Position numbers and translations under genes: made by a program
The notes under the pieces: generated by a model
What the model was told of the DNA's origin: nothing
The model's database searches: none
Seen by the model: the letters and a program-made list of their open reading frames with translations, nothing else
In this document: positions 56,815-64,000 of the stretch, in pieces
Position numbering within the stretch: position 1 is the stretch's first letter
Layout: each line of letters begins with the position of its first letter
NCBI RefSeq assembly: GCF_032854445.1
Contig: NC_088305.1
Coordinates: forward strand, 2,547,001 to 2,611,000
DNA length: 64,000 bases
Origin: Liolophura sinensis
Taxonomy: Eukaryota > Mollusca > Polyplacophora > Chitonida > Chitonidae
Direction of reading: 5' to 3'

Positions 56815-57295
56815 CAATGCGACTACTCCTGAATCCGAAAGTATCAGTGATCACTGGCATTGCCATCAAGGCCCTTCAGTGAACAGTCTGGTTAAGTTTG
56901 TGCAGACTATCTCCACCTTCACATTTTAAAACACGGTAAGGCCACACCAATTTGATTTCTTCTTTTACAAGCTGAATGAATCTTCTTTTTTTTTTTTTCA
57001 GGGACGGAGGGTATAGAAATAAAATGAAAATCACCTGACTCATGGGAAATGTGGGCTGTCTCAGCAATTTTTCCAGTTAAATATGTACTTGTACCACTGG
57101 AAAGTCTTGAACAACAGAAAAACCATAAAAACCTCGAGGGGACAAAATAAAAAAGTGCATTTACATTTTTTAGTGTCATTTTGCCCGTAAAACATGAAAT
57201 AAAATTACTGATGATGTGGCAAGATCATGCTTTGCGAATGATGTGGCAATATCATGCTTCGCAAATGATGTGTCATGCTATGGTGATAATATATC

Positions 57296-57915
57296 GGTAA
57301 CATGCTGCATGGATGGTGTGGCAACATCTTGATGCATGGATGGTGTGGCAACATCTTGATGCATGGATGGTGTGGCAATATCATGATGCATGGATGGTGT
57401 GGCAACATCTTGCTGTGTGGATGGCTTGGCCATATCTTGCTGCATGGATGGCTTGGCCATATCTTGCTGCATGGATGGCTTGGCCATATCTTGCTGCATG
57501 GATGGTGTGGCAATATCTTGCTGCATGGATGGTGTGGCAATATCATGATGCATGGATGGTGTGGCAACATCTTGCTGTGTGGATGGCTTGGCCATATCTT
57601 GCTGCATGCATGGTGTGGCAACATCTTGCTGCATGGATGGCTTGGCAATATCATGATGCATGCATGGTGTGGCAATATCTTGTTGCATGGATGGCTTGGC
57701 CATATCTTGCTGCATGCATGGTGTGGCAACATCTTGCTGCATGGATGGCTTGGCAATATCATGATGCATGGATGGTGTGGCAATATCTTGCTGCGTGGAT
57801 GGCGTGGCAATAGCTTGCTGCATGGATGGCTTGGCCATATCTTGCTGCATGGATGGCGTGGCAATAGCTTGCTGCATGGATGGCTTGGCCATATCTTGCT
57901 GCATGGATGGTGTAA
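57296..57915. repeat. 27-bp minisatellite, ~23 copies
   Basis: Units GCATGGATGGTGTGGCAACA plus TCTTGCT with GGC/GTG variants. Because 27 is a multiple of three and no frame holds a stop, ORFs up to 304 codons run through it on both strands; they are artefacts. Confidence 0.94.
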
Positions 57916-58894
57916 GCAACATTATGCAATGTGGATGATGTAACGTCAGGTTAAACATGAGCATGTAATCATGGTAATGGTAATACTTCCCTGGGCTCGG
58001 CCCGGTTTTCAGCCACCAAAATGCTGGGCGCCGTTGTTTAAGGCCTACGTGGACCAGGCCTACTAGTCTGTATAGAGTGGGTGATGCCTTGGCACGGTGG
58101 GGCAGTATATCTGGTGTTTTCAGCATGAGCGTCCAGTAAGCCAGTATTATACATCTACCGTCATTAGTGTCGCATGTACCGGTACACTGCATGTCATTTA
58201 CGACATTGATGACATTGCTTTACGGTAGTCAATGCACAGCTCAACCGACGTGCTCGTCAACAGATGTTGTGTCTATCATTATTAATATCGTCCAGTTTTC
58301 ACGTTACAATTTGGTCGACCCTCCCACATGGATACACTGGCTGTCGTAATAGGACAGAAGTAGTGTAGAGAACGACCTTAAACTCCAAGAAAACGGTATC
58401 GGCACATCGTTAAATCGGGGAATTATCGATATTGTTGGTATTCTGCTGAACTTAAATATTGGTTAATGCCAGTGGCGTGAAGTAAACATTGAATAACACA
58501 CAGAACAAGGAGCAGTTAAGTTTTATTTTAGCCTTTGGGCAGAAGGTGACAATAGTCTGCACTGCTGTCAAATCCAGGGAACTACAAGTCACTTTGTTCT
58601 TGTGCCGTTAGGACGCAAAAAGAGACTTAGTAAATGTGGAGTTGTCCATGTCCAGTTTGTATTGTGGTCTTCAGAAAGTCACTGGCATAAGATTAAGTTC
58701 TTTGTTTTCCCCATATACAGGTAACGGTTTTGTGTAGACAGTGTGCTGTCAACCACGCCAGCATTACAGTCGAACGTGTTGACAGCGTCTGATTTTATGT
58801 TCCTAGAAGGCGCACAATAGTGAACTTTTGGGTTTCTTAAAACTTTCATTAATAATCATTTATATGAGTGGCCATACTGAAAAAAAAAACATTA

Positions 58895-58985
58895 ACTTAT
58901 GCAACAGCAAGGCACAGCGTTAAAGTGCTCGACCCTGACGACATTTCACACGAGGTGGGAGTTCAATTCCGGTCTAGGGCAGGGA
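58895..58985 (+). mobile_element. tRNA-like sequence, probable second SINE head
   Basis: GGCACAGCGTTAAAGTGCTC and, about 30 bp on, a B-box-like GAGTTCAATTCCGG. It does not fold into a convincing complete tRNA by eye and is followed by pyrimidine-rich CATTTGTTTTCG/CATTCGTGTTCATT stretches (about 59010-59240), so I read it as a tRNA-derived element rather than a tRNA gene. Confidence 0.35.
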
Positions 58986-59264
58986 ATTCGCAGAATGCCG
59001 TAATCCCATTATTCCCATTTATTTCCATTTGTTTTCGTGTGTCTCCCTTTGGTTTCATTCGTGTTCATTCTTCTCTCAGTGGGGTACGTTTGCTTTGATC
59101 TGTGGTTATTTCTTTTCATTAATCTGTACACCTGCTTGCGCTTTCATTTGTGTTCATTTGCTTTTATTCATTTTCCATCACGTTCATTTGCTTTAAACGT
59201 GGGTTTTTGGGGGGTTGTTTGCTTTCGCGGGTTTTCATTCCCTTCCATTTGGGTGCGTCCACGT

Positions 59265-59405
59265 TTTTTGGGTCTACCAGCAACTTGCGGATGGTCGTGG
59301 TTTTCCCCTGTGTTCTGTCTGTTTTCCTTCCACCATAATGTTGGCCGCTGTCATATAAGTGAAATATTCTTGATTAGAGGTGTAAAACACCAATCAAATA
59401 AATAG
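59265..59405 (+). mobile_element. SINE 3' region
   Basis: ACCAGCAACTTGCGGATGGT through ATAATGTTGGCCGCTGTCAT to GTAAAACACCAATCAAATAA. An additional fragment of the same SINE (GGGCTCGGCCCGGTTTTCAG, ATGCTGGGCGCCGTTGT) is at about 57985-58035. Confidence 0.78.
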
Positions 59406-59409
59406 ATTT

Positions 59410-61550
59410 CGATTTATTGGATTTCTTTAAGCCTTTAGCCTTCGTCACGCTTAAACACATGTGTTCTACCGGTACCTAAAATCCAGCAATCACAAGCTTC
59501 ACCTGGACTTGCCTTTTAACTCGCATCAGCCAATCATCGACGATCCTGTGTCTCCTTTAAGGAATTTTAACAAACATGCAAGTAAACACAGCACATTACA
59601 GTAGGTACAAATGCTTTTAACTATAGAAAGCATCAGGCAACATAAAAGTAAGTAAGCAGTTTTTCTTCATTTTTATTTTATTTTATTTTTTTTCGTCGTC
59701 CATGGGAGATGACCACACGTAACATTATATATTATCTCGGTGAATCAATATCAAGTAACCACGTGACACATGACATGTGTATTGTGTAATAACAGTACCC
59801 GTTTTATCGATATCTTGGATGCCATAAGGAACAATCAGTTACATTTGCTATATTAAGGTTATATGTATACATATATATCATCGTATTTATATTCGGGGAC
59901 ATCACAGGCAATGTTTGTTAGAGGCGAGGCGACACCTTAGGTCACGTGGTGCAGGCTGTACAAGGTACAAGTCTAGTGGGAGAACAGTTTCCCTTTCACA
60001 TATATCGATTTGCCGAATAACAGCTCCGTGTATATGCATACGTGTATATGGATCGATTTGGGAACTTAAAAATACAACAGGAAGAAAACCGTTAACGCAG
60101 AAGTATGAAGATTTACGCATCGTTTTAGTGGAACAGGCGAGAAATTATGTCGTTGAAATTTAAAAAAAAAAAAACCCAACAAAAAAAATCCGCATATACT
60201 TCAAACAGGCTATACAAGGGGTTTAGACTTTAGTGGTCTTACAACAATAAATTGCTTACAGAACTGAAAGCATTGTACAGGAATAAAAATACATACTTCA
60301 ACATAAACAAACACTTCCAGGCAAAAAACATACAGGTACGCAATTTCGCGGAAAGAATCACGGTTTCCTTGTTCTTTTGGATCACAAATTTTTCACCTAC
60401 GCACCGTGCTGCACTGATGTCAAAATAAAACGGAATGTTTACATTTAGAAGCATAACTGCCATTAAGCCCTTTGTAATTTTGTTAGCATTGGCATATTTG
60501 TCAAAAACAACACAGCTCATCGATCATTCCCCAGGCATTTTACATGCGCCCCTCCCCCATCTCAACGCCTCAGGCAAGAAAAACCTGATTTTCCTTTAAG
60601 CAGGCCTCCTCAGAAGCAATTTGAAACAAAATCAGCGATTGGAAATCCAATAAAGCGAAATCCATTTATATGATGCATTGGCATAGGAAACACGTGTATT
60701 CCATGACCAGGCGGGCTGAACCGTTTAGCGTTGCTCCTTGTATGGGTCCATATCTTTTACCTCATGAAATGTGACGCTTTTCAAAGTTTATGCATTTATC
60801 ACATTGTTTAACAATTCAATATTATTATTATAGTGACACACCGTCAAATATCAGGAATACATGCCAGCATTTCGTACGTCCGATAATCTCATTGGTTATC
60901 TCTGAGTATGTACATTTCCATATAAGCCAATCAGACGAGTGTTGTCTGTTAGCATTAGGCCTATAACTACAACATCAATTCTGTATTAGTGCACTTCAAA
61001 TACAACGTATTGGTACACTTCAAATGGGCTACAAGGTATTGAAACACTTCAAATACAACTTATTTGTACACTTCAAATACAACGTATTGATCACATCCGA
61101 CATTCATTATCAATTAACGGCAGTTCACGGATTTGATAGAAGAAAAAATTAGACCTTTATCCCGAATGAAAACAATACAAAGCACATACTCAAAATGCTC
61201 TTCGCTTTGCTTTCAAGTAAGCTTAAAATTAAAAGTCCCGGAAAATGTCACTTTTAACTGCCCGGTAACTAAAACAAAATTGAATTATTTCTGTAAACTA
61301 TAAGTACCGGTAGGTCTAAAGTTTTCATCTAGTTTGTCACCGTACACAAAAGACCATGTCACAAGATTTAACACTTTCGTTGCGGACTTATCTTTAATTA
61401 AGCTTTGAGCAGTTAATAAACTGTGATGTTAGGAGAACTGAAAGCATAACTATGACGTGTGTACAGCGTCCGAATCTGAAAGTAGGGCTATACCACGCAG
61501 GCTATGGTGGTCTACGTTATGTAGACCAGCGTAGGCCCACACTCACTTAC
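59410..61550. other. Intergenic, no recognisable feature
   Basis: AT-rich sequence. ORFs up to about 93 codons match nothing I recognise. A few repeats of the words CACTTCAAATACAA and CGTATTG occur at 60985-61090. Confidence 0.5.
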
Positions 61551-61689
61551 AACAGTGACACATGTCTGTATTTAGTAACATCATAATGTCAAACAATTCA
61601 TGTAACATTTATCATATATTTATATATCATCTAATGTCACAGCCTGTTTGGTGCCGACAATTTTTGTCGTATACAATATGTGGCAGAAT

Positions 61690-61870
61690 GATGTTTTCGG
61701 GCCAGAAGGTCCGTCACCATGGGCGGGGGAACACACCGAGTTATCTGCCCTTCATACATATCCATGACCGGTGGTCTCCCCTTGACTGTTCGGTCTCTCC
61801 TCGGCGATTTACGCCACCGCCACGCCCGTGAGTTGTAAGTTGGTGAGTCGTTCGCAAATTCGGCCAGAGC
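61690..61870. other. GC-richer island, unassigned
   Basis: A locally GC-rich stretch open on both strands (61562-61831 plus, 61637-61879 minus) inside AT-rich DNA. Possible exon of an unrecognised gene or a regulatory element. I cannot assign a function. Confidence 0.25.
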
Positions 61871-62351
61871 TATATACACGTTTCTATCATGCTTAAATGC
61901 TGATTTTCGATTAATTGGAAAGATGTCCTGCTTTCATTTCAGGACATAGGCTAGGAATGGAGATGATTACTCTATAAATAAACCCATATTGTAGGCCCCT
62001 AATCATAACAGAATATTTCTCCTAAATAAGAAATCTTATATAAACCTACTAGGCTCTTTGTCGCTGTAAATGTTTTACCATGGTAGGCCTGTACATATGA
62101 TTAAAACTAAGATATGATCCGAGGAGTTAGGGCATCTGCAATTTAGAGAAGAACGGATTTTTTTATATACCAAACTAGGTGTAAAATCAGCAGGATCTTC
62201 AAATTCAGATTTTATCCATTAGACATACACTTTGGGGGGAGCCTCCAAACAAGAACATCAAAGCCATCATATATGTGTGCATCTCCTGTTAGGCCTACGT
62301 CACAGCGTATTGGCGCATTTGAGCGACGTTTTAATTGTAGCCTTCGCCCTG

Positions 62352-62542
62352 CATGTTAGTCCTTCACTATGCATGTTAATCCTCCACAATGCTCGTGTGA
62401 CCCCCAGACTGCATGTCTGACCTCAACAGTGCATGTTAAAACCCCAAAGTACATGTCAGACATCCACAGTGCATGTCAGACCGCCACAGTGCATGTCATA
62501 CCTCCGCAGTGCATGTCAGGCCTCCACAGCGCATGTCTGACG
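62352..62542. repeat. ~20-bp degenerate tandem repeat, ~10 copies
   Basis: Units like CCTCCACAGTGCATGTCAGA, increasingly regular towards the right. The array ends about 35 bp downstream of the ASB stop codon, so it would lie in that gene's 3' UTR. Confidence 0.85.
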
Positions 62543-62575
62543 GCTTCCGGTTCCGATCACGTAAGCCTACAACAG

Positions 62576-63835
62576 TTAGTCGATAGTGTCTTTAATACCT
62601 TTCACAAGGACGTAATCTTTCAAAGCACGGGGCATCGGTAAAGTTTCTACTTTTTGCAGAATGCGATGACCTATGTTTTTGCGGATGCACTTCCGGCAGA
62701 GTTGTTGTAGAGATGTGGCTGTGTGCATGCGCTTGCGCAGCCACTGCACTATCCGGTCTTGATCTGTCACCCTTGACGGTATGTAATTGGGGTAAAAGTG
62801 ACCTCTGGCCTTGAAATCCACGTATCCGTAGGATGCTAGTAGACGGCAGATAACGAAATGTCCCTTCTCCGCGGCTAGCTGGAACAAGGATTTGTAGGTT
62901 CCATCCGGGTAGTATTTTCCCGGTATATCAAGATCACAGTTATAAATAATCATCATGCGGACGATGTCGGACTTGTTGCTCATCACGGCCTCGAACGCCG
63001 CCGTCTCGCCCTGATGGTTGAAGATGTTATGGCGGCTACCGGCGGCGAGCAGTAGCTCAACCACCGACGTGTAGTTACGTCGAATGGCTATATGAAGCGC
63101 AGTATCGCCTGTCTTGAACTCTCTCCGGTCCAGATCACAGTTCGCTTGTATTAGTAGAGCCACGGTGTCTTTGTGGTTGTAGCAGACAGCTTCCATCAGT
63201 GGCGTCCGACCCCAGTAGTTCTGTACGTCAAAATGGCTGCCGGAGGATAGGAGGATATCGAGGATGTCGGCGCAGCCATTCCTGGCTGCATAGTGTAGCG
63301 CCATGTCGCTGTTCCGGTCCACCAGGTTGAGGTTACACTGCGCTCGGATTAGCCGCAAAACGGCGTCCGTTTTGTTGTTGCGCACAGCCTTCATCAGTGG
63401 CGTCTTTGACGTTATGTCTTGGGTGTTTACGTTGCCCCCGCGTCGCGTGATGACGTCTAGAATCTGACAGTAGCCGTCGTCGGCGGCGTAGTGGCAGGGC
63501 GAGTTGCCGAACGTATCCTTGGCGTCAATTTTGGCGCCAGCGCCCAGAAGCAAAAGAAGGCAAGCCATCTTATGTTGCAGCACAGCAAAATGGAGGGCGG
63601 TTCTTCTCAGTACGGCGGTCGTCAGATTCACGTCACATTTGGACTCGATAAGGAATTGGAGCATGTAAGTGTAACCTCTATATACGGCTAGGTGAATAGG
63701 ACACAGGTCCGCATGGTTTTTCTTACGGACGTCCACAAACTTAGCGTTTAAGTCGATCTTGTGCTGGGCCACCAGCCGCTTGAGAAGCTCTAGCTCGTTG
63801 TTAAAGACAGCATCATAGAACTCTAGTCCGGCCAT
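62576..63835 (-). CDS. Ankyrin repeat and SOCS box protein (ASB family)
   Basis: Predicted substrate-receptor subunit of a Cullin-5/Elongin B-C ubiquitin ligase (family knowledge); substrate unknown. It is 419 residues in one exon. The first in-frame ATG, at 63835, follows an in-frame TGA about 60 nt upstream. About nine ankyrin repeats are visible in the first 340 residues, with typical TPLMKAV, TALHIAI and ALHYAARNG helices and VxLLLxxG segments (for example LRRTALHFAVLQHK, WGRTPLMEAVCYNHKDTVAL, GDTALHIAIRRNYTSVVELL). The C-terminal 45 residues are a SOCS box: BC-box SLQQLCRKCIRKNIG followed by the Cul5-box-like LPMPRALKDYVL. GC content is higher than in the surrounding DNA. The base pair AG directly before the ATG could instead be a splice acceptor, so an upstream untranslated exon is possible. 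The ASB subfamily cannot be named. Confidence 0.93.
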   Translation of the reverse strand: MAGLEFYDAVFNNELELLKRLVAQHKIDLNAKFVDVRKKNHADLCPIHLAVYRGYTYMLQFLIESKCDVNLTTAVLRRTALHFAVLQHKMACLLLLLGAGAKIDAKDTFGNSPCHYAADDGYCQILDVITRRGGNVNTQDITSKTPLMKAVRNNKTDAVLRLIRAQCNLNLVDRNSDMALHYAARNGCADILDILLSSGSHFDVQNYWGRTPLMEAVCYNHKDTVALLIQANCDLDRREFKTGDTALHIAIRRNYTSVVELLLAAGSRHNIFNHQGETAAFEAVMSNKSDIVRMMIIYNCDLDIPGKYYPDGTYKSLFQLAAEKGHFVICRLLASYGYVDFKARGHFYPNYIPSRVTDQDRIVQWLRKRMHTATSLQQLCRKCIRKNIGHRILQKVETLPMPRALKDYVLVKGIKDTID

Positions 63836-64000
63836 CTGCGCTCGTAACACCAGCAACATCAACGCTTCGAGTGAGCCACACACACGCGTGGAATATCAAC
63901 ACTGTTTCTGTAATCATGCTCTTCCTCGCACAACCAAGCACGATAGGCAGCACGGACCTGACAGAAAACCACAGGTGATCTCAGCGCCCGCTCTCACTAT
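63836..64000. other. Upstream flank of the ASB gene
   Basis: 5' UTR or promoter of the minus-strand ASB gene. No TATA box or other clear element seen. Confidence 0.4.

Noticed and set aside
57278-58192. 304-codon minus-strand ORF with MQQDMAKPS repeats
   Set aside because: It is the 27-bp array read in a stop-free frame, fused to a SINE fragment; all frames are open there and no domain is present.
58895-58985. tRNA gene
   Set aside because: Only a B-box-like segment is convincing; no full cloverleaf can be drawn by eye, so I treat it as a SINE-type remnant.
62576-63883. Longer ASB start at 63883
   Set aside because: The codon there is GTG; the first ATG in the frame is at 63835, after an in-frame stop.

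Overview
This is animal nuclear DNA: intron-rich genes with GT-AG splice sites, AT-rich introns, microsatellites, tRNA-derived SINE copies and many minisatellites. The repeat style (SINEs ending in an AATA-rich tail, frequent TACATGTA-like words, abundant VNTRs) and moderately diverged metazoan proteins suggest a lophotrochozoan, most likely a mollusc. The species cannot be read from the window.

Three protein genes can be supported. (1) Minus strand, about 145-31761: RIF1, the HEAT-repeat replication-timing and DNA-repair factor. I traced 27 coding exons by splice sites and phase. The start codon is in the window. The 3' end runs off the left edge at a splice donor inside the C-terminal region, after a 3.46-kb giant exon carrying PP1-docking motifs. 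(2) Plus strand, 34412-53334: PSMD11/Rpn6, a 19S proteasome lid subunit. Its 13 coding exons give a complete 421-residue protein. It lies head to head with RIF1, with 2.65 kb between start codons. (3) Minus strand, 62576-63835: an intronless ankyrin-repeat protein with a C-terminal SOCS box (ASB family), a predicted Cullin-5 substrate receptor. PSMD11 and the ASB protein both belong to ubiquitin-proteasome biology, but nothing here shows they are coordinated.

The rest is repeats. At least 14 unrelated tandem-repeat families (units about 20-176 bp) sit in introns and in the 53.3-62.6 kb intergenic region. At least 16 SINE copies and four other dispersed families are also present.

The most unusual feature is that two RIF1 minisatellites are built from exons. 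A 176-bp unit repeated five times contains a complete 73-nt exon with both splice sites; only one copy can be used without a frameshift. A 90-bp unit repeated about 25 times contains the 3' end of another exon plus its splice donor, giving six in-frame alternative donors before the first in-frame stop. A 58-bp array in a PSMD11 intron carries 12 perfect TGACGTCA (CRE-type) sites. One RIF1 exon (21536-21705) has an apparent 1-nt deletion that may be an assembly error.
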